From the NCBI RefSeq assembly GCF_000182925.2, contig NC_026501.1:6055917-6119916 (forward strand): a DNA stretch of 64,000 bases. Direction: 5' to 3'. Source of the stretch: Neurospora crassa OR74A (lineage: Eukaryota > Ascomycota > Sordariomycetes > Sordariales > Sordariaceae). The position numbers and the translations under genes were made by a program. Position 1 is the stretch's first letter. The number at the start of each line of letters is the position of its first letter. The notes beneath the pieces were generated by a model. That model had not been told where the DNA came from and made no database searches. It saw only the letters and a list, made by a program, of their open reading frames with translations. Below, in pieces: positions 9,584 through 22,175 of the stretch.

Positions 9584-12277
9584 ATGACCTCCACCACCAC
9601 CACAGCAACTTCCACCACCTACACGACCACTCCCAAACCTAGACTCGGACTCTTGAAACCAGCACGCACCGGCCGAGGCCTCAGCGGCATAGCTACAGCA
9701 TCAACCCCGAATCTCAACCAGCTCTACTCGTCCCAGTCTCCGTCTCTGTCATCATCGCGCCTTGTCCCGCCGGCGCTGTCGCGCAAGGCTTCCTACGCCG
9801 CCCTCACGCAAAACTCTCTGGCCACCATCCCCGATGATACCGAAGCCTACGCTCTTCATTCCGTCCTAAACACCACCGACAACGACGCGATGCCTCTTTC
9901 TATCAACCCCGGCACCATGAGCACCGGCGACGAGATTGCTATTGGTGACATGGTCGAGGTCCCCGGCAACATGACCGGTACTGTTCGCTTCATCGGTTCA
10001 GTCGATGGGCGCAAGGGTATCTTTGCCGGCGTCGAACTTCACCGCGAGTTTGCCTCTCGCGGAAAGAACAGCGGTGATGTCGATGGGTAAGCAGACAATT
10101 CTCCAATATGCTGCTTCTGGCGGGTGGCCTGGACTCAAGCTAATACGCAAATCTTTGCCAGTGTCTCCTACTTCAACACCAGCCTGCCTGGGTCTGGTAT
10201 TTTCCTCCCCCTATCCAAGGCCGTCAAGCGGGATGCCGGCAGCGGCTCCCTCCCTCGCACGCCCACCGATCTTGTCCCACCCGGACCCGCGTTGAAGCTC
10301 GGAGGCCGTGCGCCGGCTACCCCCTCCATACGAAAATTCAGCCAATCTGTCGGGCCCGGTGCTGTTCGTCCGGAGTCGCCCATGAGGCGACTGCAAATGA
10401 CTCCCGGATCGCGCACTTCGCTTGTCACGCCAGGCCCCCCCGGACGATTCCCCAGTCCACAGCCTAACAAGTTTTCTCAGAGCGTTCGCGGAGTGCCTGG
10501 AGACACGGGCAAGCGACTGCCCTCACATACGAGGAAAGGTAGTGTCGGGCCTCGTAGTATCTCCTCCCTCGGCAATGCTCACCAGCCAAACTTTGACGAT
10601 GAAGATGCTGCTTCTGTCAGCGGACACAACAACGGAGGTGTCACTGCCGGGTCTATCCCAGGAATGAGGTTCCGCGCCCCCTCGCGGGCAGCCTCGCGCC
10701 TTGGTAATGCCCACGAAGAGGAGCTAGAGAAACTCAGAACTCAGCTTGAAGACCGCGAGAGGCAACTGAGGGACCAGGCAGCAACACTGGTCGAGATGGA
10801 AAGCAGTCTTACCGAGCTTCAGGCTCTCATCGAGAGCTCGGAAGGCTCGTTGCGCGATCGATCACGACACGAAGAGTTCGAAGATAAGGATGTTGCTCAG
10901 CTTCGAGCATTATTGCAGGAAAAGAACGACAAGATTGCCCTGCTGACTGCCGAGTTCGACGCACACCGGGCCGACTTCCGGAGCACTATTGATACCCTGG
11001 AGCTGGCGAGTTCAGAAACCGAAAGGATCTACGAGAAGAAGATCGAGGAACTCATGCAGGAGAATCAGGAGCTGAGGGAACGAACCGAAGATGTAGATGC
11101 CGTTGCTATACAGCTTAAGCAACTGGAAGAGTTGGTTCAGGAGCTGGAGGAGGGCCTTGAAGATGCCCGTAGAGGGGAAGCAGAGGCCCGGGGTGAGGTT
11201 GAATTCCTCCGTGGAGAGGTAGAAAGAACGCGTACCGAGCTCCGCCGGGAAAGGGAGAAGGCGCAGGCCGCTATCAACGGCGCCAATGGCTCCCCAGACA
11301 GCGGCCCTCTTGCCAAGGAACTTGAACAGAAGGAGGACGAGATCAGAGGCCTTAAAGCTATCATTCATTCACTCAGCAGAGATTCTGCTCCCGGTGATGA
11401 TGATGATGATGATGCCATGACGCCAACCGCCAAGACCGGAGAATCCATCGAGGATCGCCTCGCTCGTGAGAAGCTCGAGCGCGAGGTCGCGGAGCTTCAT
11501 GCCATGCTTGACAGCAAGGCCAATCGCGAGGAGGAGCTTGAGCGTGAGATTGAGATGCTGCGGAGAGGCAACGCCGCAAGCGAGTCGAACCATCGTTCAA
11601 GCACCATGACGGTCGGCAGCAACAACGAGCGCAGCTCGCAGCGTGAGTCACGAAGCATTGTGGTACCTGTTCCCCAGACTACGGACAAGGCCCTCAGGAG
11701 CCGGGGATCAACTCTCGAGGCGATGCCCGAAAGTGACTCCTACAGCGCCGCAACCGACAACGGCGCTCTCTGGTGCGAGCTCTGTGACACTTCTGGCCAC
11801 GACATCCTTAGCTGCACCAACATGTTCGGTTCTGCCAACGCGGCCGAGAACGCCACCCACAAGCAGCAACAGAGCAAGTCGCAGTCTCTTGCCTCCGACC
11901 TCGAGGACGATGACGAGGAGGCGGACGAGGACAAGGACGATATTGTCAGCGCCGTCGGCTCCATGGCTATCTCCACCAAGGACGACGACATCAAGCCGGC
12001 GCCCCTTTCCCCTACCAGGGCCAGGACGCAGCCCCTGACTCCTCAGCCTGCCGCCGCTGAGCCCACTTCCCGGTCTACTACTCCCTTGGAGCCTATCCCC
12101 ACGGATCCTATCGTGCCATCTGTCACTGTTGCGAAGGCAGCGCCCCTGCCCAACCTGATGGAGTCGGGTCCCGTAGCCGGCAAGGAGAGTGGAGTCGTGG
12201 ATGCGTCCAAGTGGTGTGCCTTGTGCGAGCGTGACGGCCACGACAGCGTTGACTGCCCCTTTGAAGACGAGTTTTAG
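9584..12277 (+). CDS. tip1: CLIP-170/Tip1-like microtubule plus-end protein
   Basis: The exons are 9584-10086 and 10162-12277, with a 75-nt intron (GTAAGC...GCCAG), giving 872 residues. The family tracks growing microtubule ends and links them to cortex and dynein (Bik1, Tip1, ClipA). Domain order: a Ser/Thr-rich head, then one CAP-Gly domain at about 115-192 (GDMVEVPGNMTGTVRFIG, IFAGVELHREF, GKNSGDVDG|VSYF rebuilt by the intron). A Ser/Pro linker with basic patches follows, then a coiled coil at about 355-640 with strong Glu/Leu heptads, and an acidic stretch. Two CCHC-like zinc knuckles come last, at about 705-723 (WCELCDTSGHDILSC) and 852-867 (WCALCERDGHDSVDC). The chain ends EDEF, an acidic-aromatic tail like the EEY/F tails bound by CAP-Gly domains. 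The CAP-Gly signature reads GKNSG where many members have GKNDG. The start is the first in-frame ATG. Confidence 0.92.
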
Positions 12278-14754
12278 GGGACTGTTGGATTAAGCAAGGC
12301 TTTTGACGATAATAAGATGATGATGGGGAAGATGCCGCCGCCGCCGACGACAGCTTGGAAGAGGAGCGAGAGGGTGTAGCGATGGATGGTAACATCTCGT
12401 ATGAACTGATGCTTGGCGTACCTATCTGCCTATCTACCTATCTATGTTGCCTACCCCTCTACCATTCCTCATTCTTTCTCATTGACGCTGCACACTGAAA
12501 ACCACGCATCCGTACTCTTTGTGCCTTTCCTACCATCGATCGATATCCATCCTTACCGAACTTTATCGACATCGTTCTCACCATCAATCATTTGCAAGCA
12601 CGTTAAAGACAAAACGACAAATAGCAGACACGGTTTCTGGAATAAATTTGTCTGCAGTGGAACCAAACCACTACGGGACTTTGAAAGGGAAGGGAAGGGT
12701 TAGGGTTAGGACGGGATAGGCTAGGATGAGATGGAACGGAAAGGCTAGATTAGTGCATTAAGGCATGGTAATGGATCATCACATGGGAGGGAGAACAGGT
12801 TGGGTCGCGTTGGCTTTGGTATGTGTGGTATGCGAGAGCAGACCTCATAAGTCGGAGGCAGTGAGCGGGCGGGAGCGTGTGTTGTAGTCTAGTGTATTAT
12901 GCAGTACTGAGCATGATGAACGATGATTTGCGGAATGTTCCTTTCTGTGTTCGTTGGCTGTAAGTTCAAGGTTCGAAAGAATTCCGTCGTCGTGGTTGTT
13001 CCGTGATCCTAGCTGTACTGTCTTTGGTAGTGAAGTTAAACATACCCGGGGAGATTACACGATAACCCGTTGGTAAGAGCAAAAGTATGGTGAAAAGGGA
13101 GGATGGTAATACCTTGGAAAAACTCTGAAAAGTCTCTAAAGACACTCAAAGAGAGGTTAAGGAATCCGTCACAGCACGTATATTGAGTGTGAAGTGCACC
13201 TATCAGATCTGGCGAAAGGAGATATCCATCAGTCCACATCTATCACACTCATCTCCTGCGTAGGAGTTGATCCGCCCGATAGCGATAGTGTCACTTGCGA
13301 AAATTTACATCAAGGTGAAAACAAGAAGAATGTTGATACTGACCGCCAGGGTAAATGAGGCCTCGAAGAAAGCATGTTGACTGACAGCTAAGGTTAAGGC
13401 AAAGAATAAGACGGAGGCAGAGAACTATACATATGTCTTCGCGGAAGTTGCTGTCGTTGAATGACCGGGTGAGATTTGAAGCGTGCTGAGTCACAACGGA
13501 TCGACGAGTGAACCCATCTCAGTGTCTAATTTCTTCAAAGAGACAAGCCAAGAGCTACTCATTCCCCGGCCAGCAGTACCTCGATGAGCGGGTGTTGAGC
13601 AGTTAAAGTCGAGTCAGACTGAGAAGGAGAAGTCAAAACAACTGTTGTGCGGGTACCTTGTTGGGTATGTTGTGGTAGGGTCTCAGTCCCAATAAGAATG
13701 ACGACATGATGCCATCGTGGTCTTCGAATTCCTTGCCATTTTCAATGGGCATCGCAAGGTGATAACTCTCTTGAAGAATACAAATATATCCCCTCGTTAA
13801 CAAAGAACCTGTGTACGTATTTAGATAAGTAAGAGCCTATCATCTCTCTCGGGGCTCTGGGACCATTGAGGTTCCTGGAGAGTGGAGGCGCTGCGGTTCG
13901 GACGCCACGGTGCCGGGACTACCGGAAGAGCGCAGGGCCAGGGGGAGGGGCTCCAGTTGCTGTGGTGCTGAAGCTGACTGTCTCGTCGCAGTAAGTCCTA
14001 TAAAGACCCTCGAATATGTTCGTACGCAACCTCACTAGCTCGGGTTTATACTTGAGAGTTGAACTGTGAATGAAGAATCTCAAGTCTCCAAACAAGTTCT
14101 CAAGATGTAACTGCCAGTGAGCTCTGCGGCTTGCAATAGAGTTCATTCTTCTCTATCAGAAAGCTGGGAGACTTCCTCAGCTTCACAATGGCGGGCTATA
14201 ACAGCAGTTGCAGCCGGAGCCATACTATGTAAGGTAACAGGCCAATCAGCCCCGGGGTCCTTGGCAGTGGACATCGCGCGGGGGCTATAATCCGGCCACC
14301 TTCAATTAGAGCTGTGGTACCTAGCTTTGTGATTGACAGGCACCTTCCCTGAGCGTCAATCGCTTCTGACATTCGCATACGTCTCAACTCTGGCCAACAT
14401 CTCGGAACACACAACATACCTGCAACAAACTTATCGAGACTTTCCTCTTCAGGATACTTAGCGCAAACATCGATCAAGCAGTGTCGCCATCACACAGAGG
14501 AAGCGCCATTCCCACGTTCGACTGCCAATTGTGCATGACCCCTCGATCTCAAACAAGTTCACCTGAGCGTCGCGCGACCAAACAACTTAAGCGGATGACA
14601 TTGCAAAGCTAAACGCGCCTACATCTCCCTTTCCGTTACCACGCAGAATCATACAGGTGGTCACTCGCAAAGCAGTTCGAGAAAGTCGACAACGGTTCCG
14701 CCAACGCATCACCACCTTAATCCAGACATAGCCCGTTCCCACGAGTAGCCCATC
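12278..14754. other. Intergenic, CLIP-170 gene to kinase gene
   Basis: This 2.5-kb stretch has no supported gene. On the minus strand there is an ATG-started 75-codon frame at 13919-14146, and a second open stretch at 14196-14477 without an ATG. They have a fairly protein-like composition, but I could not join them through splice sites without meeting a stop and recognise no family. The region should include the kinase promoter on its right side. Confidence 0.5.
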
Positions 14755-16146
14755 ATGGCGCAAGTAGTTTCAGACTTTATATACTGGCTGGGCAACTGCA
14801 TGGTCTGCTTTCCCGGCTCCCCCACGCTCAAGATCAACAATAGGAGCTTCAAGATCTTGCGCTTACTAGGCGAGGTACGGCCTACCCATATCTCCCCATC
14901 TCTGTTGCTCTCCCCTTCTTGCTCTGAGCTGTATTGACCACAAAGTCTCATCCAGGGCGGCTTCTCCTACGTCTACCTTGTCCAAGACACATCGACAAGC
15001 GAGCTCCTCGCCCTAAAAAAGATTCGATGCCCGTTCGGTCAAGAATCCGTCGCCCAAGCTATGCACGAAGTAGAAGCCTACAAGATTTTCGGCAACACGC
15101 CTGGAATCATCCACCACGTCGACTACAGCATCGCCACGGAACGCGGCAGCGAAGGGCAGGACAAAACCGTCTACGTCCTGTTGCCGTATTACCGGCGCGG
15201 CAACCTGCAGGATATGATCAATGCGAACTTGGTAAACCACACGCGCTTCCCGGAGAAGAGGCTCATGATGCTTTTCCTGGGAGTGTGCAAGGCGCTAAGA
15301 GGGATGCACAAGTACAAAGGTGGCGCAGGGGGGGACACAAGCGGGGAGTCAATGGAAGTGCCGGGAGCAGCAGGAAAGAGAAAATCAAAGACCAGGCAGG
15401 CGGCAGTGGGAGGTGCGGATGAGGATGATGAGACGGAGCAACAAGTGCCGCTGATCGAAGAGGAAGGACGCTTGCCTGGGTCAGGCGAGACGAGGAGCTA
15501 CGCGCATAGGGATATCAAGCCTGGTACGTGTTTTAACAACACCACCTATCAACACGTCCGTTTTATGTCACTATTAACCCTAACTTGTCCTACAGGCAAC
15601 ATTATGATCTCCGACTCTGGCCGCGACCCAATCCTCATGGACCTCGGCTCCATCGCCGTCTCTCCCCTTCCCATCACATCTCGCTCCCTCGCCATAGCTA
15701 CCCAGGATACAGCAGCCGAACACTCCACCATGCCTTATCGCGCTCCCGAACTCTTCGATGTCAAGACCGGCACCATTATCGATACCAAGGTGGACATCTG
15801 GTCGCTCGGCTGTACCCTCTACGCCTGCCTGGTCGGCAAGTCGCCCTTTGAGATGCGCAGTGACGAGACCGGTGGCAGCTTGAGCATCTGCGTACTGAGT
15901 GGCGACTGGAGGTTCCCTGACGAGGGGCCCGGACAGACCAAGGGCAAGGGCAAGGCGGGTGCGGGAGGAGGTGCGGGTGGTGATAGTACGGCAACCAACA
16001 AGGACGATGAGAACTATATTAGCGAGCCGATAAGGGATGTGGTGAGGAGATGTTTGAGGGTCGAACCCGCAGAGAGGCCAGATATCGATGAGCTGATCGA
16101 GCTGGTAGAAAGGGTGGTGGAGGAGTTGCCCGAAGATACCGCTTGA
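14755..16146 (+). CDS. env7: Ser/Thr protein kinase, STK16/Env7 (NAK) family
   Basis: The exons are 14755-14874, 14956-15523 and 15596-16146, with introns of 81 and 72 nt, giving 412 residues. Env7/STK16 kinases are small lipid-anchored kinases of vacuole or Golgi membranes acting in membrane fusion and trafficking. Visible motifs are the glycine-rich loop LLGE|GGFSYVYLV rebuilt at intron 1, ATP-binding Lys 61 (LLALKKI), and HRDIKP|GN rebuilt at intron 2 with HRD at 224-226. DLG is at 245-247 in place of DFG, as usual in this family, and MPYRAPE is at 275-281, followed by VDIWSLGCTLYA. An insert of about 55 low-complexity residues (Gly, Lys, Asp/Glu-rich) sits just before HRD. The N terminus lacks Gly2, so it should not be myristoylated. 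It has Cys15 and Cys18 (NCMVCF), plausible palmitoylation sites as in yeast Env7. Confidence 0.92.
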
Positions 16147-17505
16147 AGGACAATGGTACCTATGAGAACAAAGGAAGACGGGAGAGAAAGTCGACTAAGT
16201 TACAGACGTGTTACGCTTGGGTTTGGCGGGTTATACAGCGGCGTTTTGGGTTGGGTTATTTTGGGTCAAGTCGAACATATACGCCTTGAGGGCAGTTGTT
16301 TTCTTGTACGATATACCATTCCCATTGACTACATTGCCTTCTGCCTCTTTGTTGTGTTCACTGCTTTGTCATGTGTTCCCACTTTCTACAGTAGCTGGTT
16401 ATTTTCAATGGTCATGTTTCATTTCACGCAGCGCTAGCCCAAGAAAACAATGTGTATAAGTTCAAAGCCGTATCAAATTCAGATTTGTCAACCCGTCCCC
16501 AGGAGATAATGCTTAGTGCTAAGGATGCCAAGAAAAAAAAAGAAGGAAGAAAAAAAAAAGATATTACAATAGAGGACGATAAGACAGGTTGAATCAATAC
16601 GCGCTGTAATTTCCAAGAAAAAAAAAGATCCATTTCCATGACGAAAAACTCCCAGTAACACCAGAACGATATATGCAATATGCCAAATAGAAAAAAAAAA
16701 AAAAAAAAAGAAATAATTCCAATCGAAAGCAACTCAACGGTATCCAACTACACCACCACTACCACAAAAAGGGTATCCATCATGATGTGTCCGCGTAACT
16801 GCTAGATATAAATAATCGTACACGTAATGACGTAAAAAAAAACAAAAATCAAGGCTATGCCGCTCCAATAATGAGACAAAAAAATATATCAAACTGGAGA
16901 TTTAAAAGAGTTCGAGCACAAATAGAGAGTATGGGGTTGAGAAATATTGAAGAGAGGTAGGTAGGTATAAACGTAGAAGTTCATATTTGCGTGCGCATGC
17001 TGGATGCGCCGCAAGCAAGATGAATGTTGCTGCTGTTGATAAAAACAAGGCGACCTGGTCGTCACTGGGGTGAAACCTAAGACCGAATTCGTATTATAGC
17101 CCTGGGATAGGTAAAAGGGGTTCTTCAAGCTTGAAAGGTGTGCATCGGCAGGTTGAGGTAGGTAGGTGTAGAGGGTGAGGTGAGTAGGTAGGTAGGTAGG
17201 TAGGTAGGTAGGTGACACGGTTTCGTCTCGTTCCTCAGTCATGTGTGTGTTTGTATTTTGTTTGTTGTCTGTCCAAAAAGTCCGCGTAGCGACTCCCTCA
17301 ATGGCTGACTGACTAACTGACTGACTGACCGGATCCATTCGTGATGCCCGAGCCGAGTGAGTCGTCTGTTTGAGTTCCGTGACTGAGGATTATCCCAAGA
17401 CGGCGATGTCGCGAAGGTGTAACGTACGTGACGTCAAGGGAGTTAACGAGGCAGGAGACGGTCTTGCTGCTGGTGAACTCCCCCATCTTCGTTACACCCG
17501 CTCTC
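16147..17505. other. Convergent intergenic region with A/T tracts and TAGG repeat
   Basis: This is the 1.36-kb space between two convergent genes. It is rich in short poly-A runs (about 16533-16560, 16618-16628, 16690-16709) and holds the TAGG array. I see no coding region. Confidence 0.55.
17185..17212. repeat. (TAGG)7 microsatellite
   Basis: There are seven perfect TAGG units, preceded by degenerate TAGG/TGAGG copies from about 16956. This tetramer recurs across the window, on the other strand as CCTA near 45411-45450. Confidence 0.9.
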
Positions 17506-20389
17506 TCAGATCCTCTTACCCATCGTCAATTGACTCAAACTCAACGTCCGAGCTGCCTTCTTCTGCTTCTTCTCCGCCCTGGTATCGGAGGAATCCCCGC
17601 CAGACTCTGTCTCGTCGCCAACGCTCTCAAGCTCATGATCAGGACTGAAAGCTCCATAGGTATAAAGAGACGTCGGCGTCATCGGCGTATGAAACTCTTC
17701 TCTCGGCGTCTGAAAATCTCCTGCCTCGGTGTCTTCCTGACCACGACCGCCGCCGCCGCTACCTCTAGAGGTAGGTTTCGCGATCAAAGCCAGCTTTGCC
17801 TTGGACACAACTCCAACACTGTGATGTCCATGTCTAACAGGACCAACATTATCGTCGATATCGTCCTCCTCATCCTCGTCGTCTCCTTGCCGAGGATGGT
17901 GATCGTCATCGTCATTATCATAGTCGAAAACACTCGGGATGTGTGACGGTGGATACCCTCTGCCTCTACCTCCTCCTCCTCCTCCTCCTCCACCACCACC
18001 TAGAGCTGATCTGGGACTGGACGGATCAGGTGCCCCCCAAGACCCGCTATCCCTCACCAAAGCATACATGGTACTCGATAATGCATTCAAGCGGTCTGAC
18101 AGTTTCTTCACCTGCCCCTCGAGCGCCTGGCGGGCCTGCCGCTCCGCTTCTAGCTGGCCGAGGAGGGTGTGATACTGGTTGTAGTAGGTCGGATCGTGGG
18201 CATTGGTGGATGAGTATTCACTGATAGAGGCCGTCGCGGTGTGTTCGTGCATCGAAGGCATGCTGGCAACGCCGCGGATGGTGGAGTTGGAAGTTGGTCG
18301 GTCCCCGTCTGTGTCAGTGGGGTGCTCCGGGTGAGATGGGGTGATGAGAGTCGCTGCCGTGGTGGGCGTGGTAGCGGTGGTTAAAGAGTGTGCCTGGGTG
18401 ACTGACGAAGAGGGCAGATGGAGAAAGCCATTGAAGGTCTGAGCTTCGCCAAACGAGATCTGCGAGCGTGTGTCTGAATCCATCGACTGTCGCTCGCTGC
18501 TGGCGCGTGGAGAGCGGCTGATGTCGGACTGGGAATGAGCTGGTTGCTGTCCTTGACGTGGTGGAACGGGGGAAATGGGAGGGGGCGGCGGCGAGGCAGC
18601 CGTGTATGTGAACGAAGGCCGGCCATCAGAGACAGTTCTGATGGTTCCCGGTCCTCCGGTTCCCCTCCCTCCTCCAACCGCCGAGATATCGCTGAGCGGG
18701 CCCCTGAACCCGGGAACTACGTGACAGAGCTGGTCGACCACCCGCTCCAACTTTCCGGTTCGCGTCTCGAGGGTTCCGAGACGGGTGTCGATGCTTGCCA
18801 CTTGAGTGATCTTCATTCCCACCATCTGCTTCGAGATGGATCCAAAGTTGAACGGCTGCGGGGGCGTATCCGGGGGTTTTTCGACTGCGGGACTTGTGGG
18901 AACGCTGAGATCTGCTACACCGTCGTTGTCAATATCGGCATTGACGTGCGCATCCGATGATAATGGCGAGTGGAATCCCGCATTGTAGGACTCACGCCAG
19001 TATCGGATTTCGTCGCTGCGGCGGCGCTCCGGCGCCCGCCCAATTCCCGCAACCAAGATGTCCGGCAATCCAGAAAGGCTCCGTGATCGGCGTCGCATGC
19101 CATGGCTACCACTATCGCTGGTGATGGCGCGCCCGATTTCACTTGGGTCATCATGTTCCCCGCGTGGAGCTCCAGCAAACAATCGACTTCCACGCCCGTG
19201 GCTACTGGCAGGTCGTGGCGAGAGGCCGGCACCTGCTTCGGCTTCAGGAAAGCGCGGCACATACAGGAACCGGCGCTCATTTGCATTTGCTGCTGCTGCG
19301 CGCCGCCTTGCAATAGATCCGGGGTTCCCGCCAATATCAGCCTGGAGCGAATTCCGAGCGCTTTCGATAGCCCGGATGTCGTCTGGCCCGATGGAATGCG
19401 AACGCAGTGGCCTGTCAAGCTCACTGAGGGGAAGCGAGGCAGATCGCTTGGGGGACGTTTCCGTCATCCGATGAAGCGCACTTGGGTCCTGTTTAACAGT
19501 CAGTCAGTCTGTTAGCGCCACTAGAATGAATGCTACGAAAGTTTGGATGGCAACTCACACTCTTATGCTGAGAAGACTCCAAAAGAACAGACTCGCGCCC
19601 GGAATTGGGGAGGTTTCTCTGCTCTCCAGCCGCCAACCCATTCTTCTTCTTTCCTCGTCCAAATAATTTGCCCAGTGCCGAGCGCAGCGTGGACTGCTTC
19701 CTGTGCGGTTGCCCCTTGCTGTTGTTGGTCTGCCCACTCGGGGTATCGCTAATGGTCGAATATCGCAAAACCGTGCTCTGAGGGGGGTTCGTGATCCGTC
19801 CCATTGTCGGTGTCGTCCTAACCCTCACCGGCGTCGTTCTCAATGGCGATGACGTTTGCGGCGGAGAGATTCTCTGCGGCGTCCGTTGTCTTTCTGTTGA
19901 TGACGATGTAGCACCGGCAGAATGAGGTGGCAGCAGTGGCGGAGGGTCTGATGGCGCTTTTGGTCTTTGGGAGATTACTTCAGTAACCTCATTCCCACCC
20001 GTACTCGCCCCTGAAACCTCGGCAGTTGCCGAGATGATGCCCTGCCTCGAACCCGGGCTTCTCTCTCTGTCGCTGTCGCTACCACTCTCACCATGATGCC
20101 GACTATCAAAGAGCTGTTCCTTCATCAGCGCTCCTCCTTCGGCCGCCTCAACTGCTGCTGATGCTGATGCTGCCGGGCTTGCAATCCTGCCAGTCCCTGG
20201 TCTCTGGGTGCCACCAACCTCGTCTTCGGCATTTGTGGACCTGATTGTGCCCAAAGATCGAATGGGAAATTCGTTGTCGTCGTCTAGGGCGTTTGGTATT
20301 GGTATCGGTCCCGATATGGTCCCTCGGATGGACTTGCTGCCAGCCTTGACCCGGCCGGCGTTTGAGCCCGACTTCCATATGCTCGGCAT
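17506..20389 (-). CDS. Large Ser/Pro-rich conserved fungal protein, unknown function
   Basis: The exons are complement 19559-20389 and 17506-19488, joined across a 70-nt intron (GTGAGT...AACAG), giving 937 residues from the ATG at 20389. I recognise no catalytic domain. It is mostly disordered: Ser/Pro/Arg-rich, with a basic patch STLRSALGKLFGRGKKK at about 244-260. A coiled-coil-like block near 500-535 contains SISKQMVGMKITQVASIDTR. A second helical segment lies at about 730-770 (QLEAERQARQALEGQVKKL). A 12-Gly run follows, then acidic Asp/Glu clusters and a basic C terminus (KKQKKAARTLSLSQLTMGKRI). The layout suggests a scaffold or cytoskeleton/membrane adaptor, but that is inference. The start is uncertain: the frame stays open for 23 codons upstream of the ATG, to an acceptor-like CAG near 20461, so an upstream coding exon is possible. 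Confidence 0.7.
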
Positions 20390-22151
20390 CTCGTCTGCGC
20401 CGCCTTGATTTACAACACCTTTGGTTTGCGAAAGCCCGGAAAGCGAAGTGTTGTCAGCGCTGTCGAGAAGTCGGAATGATCGGGTTGGTAATGGTGGTAT
20501 ATGTATGAGTTATCGGGGTCCCTCCCAAGCCATCTGGTAACAAGCCAAGTGTAACCGAAACGCACTACTGAGTCCGTATATCTTCCACTCTTGGTGTTGC
20601 GCCTGCTTGGATAATCCCGGGGAACGCCTGGTTTCGCCCTTCTTTTACCACGTTTCACCGTTGAGCCTTCCTCATGGCCAACAATGCGGCTCCTTCTTCC
20701 TCCTTCTGAACCCCCTAGTGGTCGACTAGGTTGCGAAATTGCTATCGGTGAATATCTGGTCGGGGATTCGACGAGGGGGGATGTCTTAGGCAATCGAGCC
20801 GTTGCGCCGGAGTCCTGCAATCGGAGTTTGGACCCAAGCAGGCAGTACAGTTGGTGTAGTGCTTACTAGGTGCTTCGCCGCTCGAGCTCTCTCTGATGAC
20901 TGCGGGGGAGTGGGCCACTACTTGGGTGTTTGTACTCCTGCGCAGGCTTGAGCAGCCTGTTGCTAGTTGAGGACGGGACGGGGGGCGGGCGAGTACCTGG
21001 GTAGGTCCTTGTCGTGTAGGTTTGACACTTTTTGGGAGTTGATAACGGCTGGTATGTGGCGACAAGACTTAATATCCTCGCGGCTTACACTCAGCTCTTG
21101 GGCAACACAAGGAATTAAGTGGACAGCAGCAAGTTAGCAACACAGAGCAAGCTGGCCCACTGCATCACATATCAGAACACTGGTTGGTCAGGTGCGGAAA
21201 CCGAATCAACGAAAGGAGCGAAGCTGCAAAGAGTAACGACGAAACAGAAAAAAAAAGATAGACAGCTCGCGCAAGCGGAGCCTGTGAGACATGCAAGCAG
21301 AGCGCCAATGGCATCTATTAATGGTTGAAAGGCGTCCCCTCTCCTCACCCGCCAAAGCCTGCCCGGCTCTGCTGCAACCACGAGCGAGGATAGGCCGGAT
21401 GCAACGGTGATGGAGAGCAAAACTGTGTGAAGGGGGCATGTCCACAGGGTCTCCATAGTAAGGGAATGGAACGGTAGCGCACCTAGGGGAAATGTCATGG
21501 GTTACCCACTGATGCGTGGTCCAGGGCTGTTGTACGGTGGAGTTTGGGGGAGCCATGAGACCATCACGACGACCGTGAAGGTTCACCAGCTTGTTAACTT
21601 GCCTCCTTTTCTCGCTTCCTTTTCGATTTCTTTTCTCTCCTTGGAGTTCCTTGGCCGCTTGGAGACCCTGCAGCCATGTCTTACGTCTCTGAGCCGCCGC
21701 CTCACATGTCTTGTGTCTTCCAGGGGTCATTGGTACACCGTAAAGTTGTGGTGTTCGTTTAAAGAGCTTTCCGTCTCTTTGGCTCCTTCGCTAAAGTGTA
21801 TCGGTGTAAGGATAGAGGCCGTTGGGCCAGCAACGCTCCAGTTGATTACCGTGTGTTTTTCCTCTCTCAGCTGTCGATAAACACCATCGACGGCGACGCC
21901 ATCGTCAGGTCAATCATTGTTGCTCGGGCTGTTATTTTCCTTCTCGACTTGGCCAAGTCTCAAAACCACCCATCCATTTTTTTTGTTTTTCAGAAGATGC
22001 AGAGACGCCGACGCTAGACAGGTACTTGCATACAGCCTGCCTACGTCGTGACTATCATCTCTGCAGCTAACGCTACTAGTCTAGAGACGCCGACCGCATG
22101 CCTTTTTGCCATGTCCTTGAGGGCAACCACCACGGCGCCCGCTCGCTGACG

Positions 22152-22175
22152 CTCGACTCGACTCGACTCGACTCG
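22152..22175. repeat. CTCGA pentamer repeat
   Basis: There are about five tandem CTCGA units, the last one diverged. The array is short and no function is suggested. Confidence 0.8.

Noticed and set aside
12697-12710. GGGTTAGGGTTAGG, resembling telomere repeats
   Set aside because: Only two units inside ordinary intergenic DNA; too short to be an interstitial telomere.
13919-14477. Two minus-strand open stretches that could be a small gene
   Set aside because: Every splice join I tried met a stop soon after, the right-hand stretch lacks an ATG, and no family is recognised.
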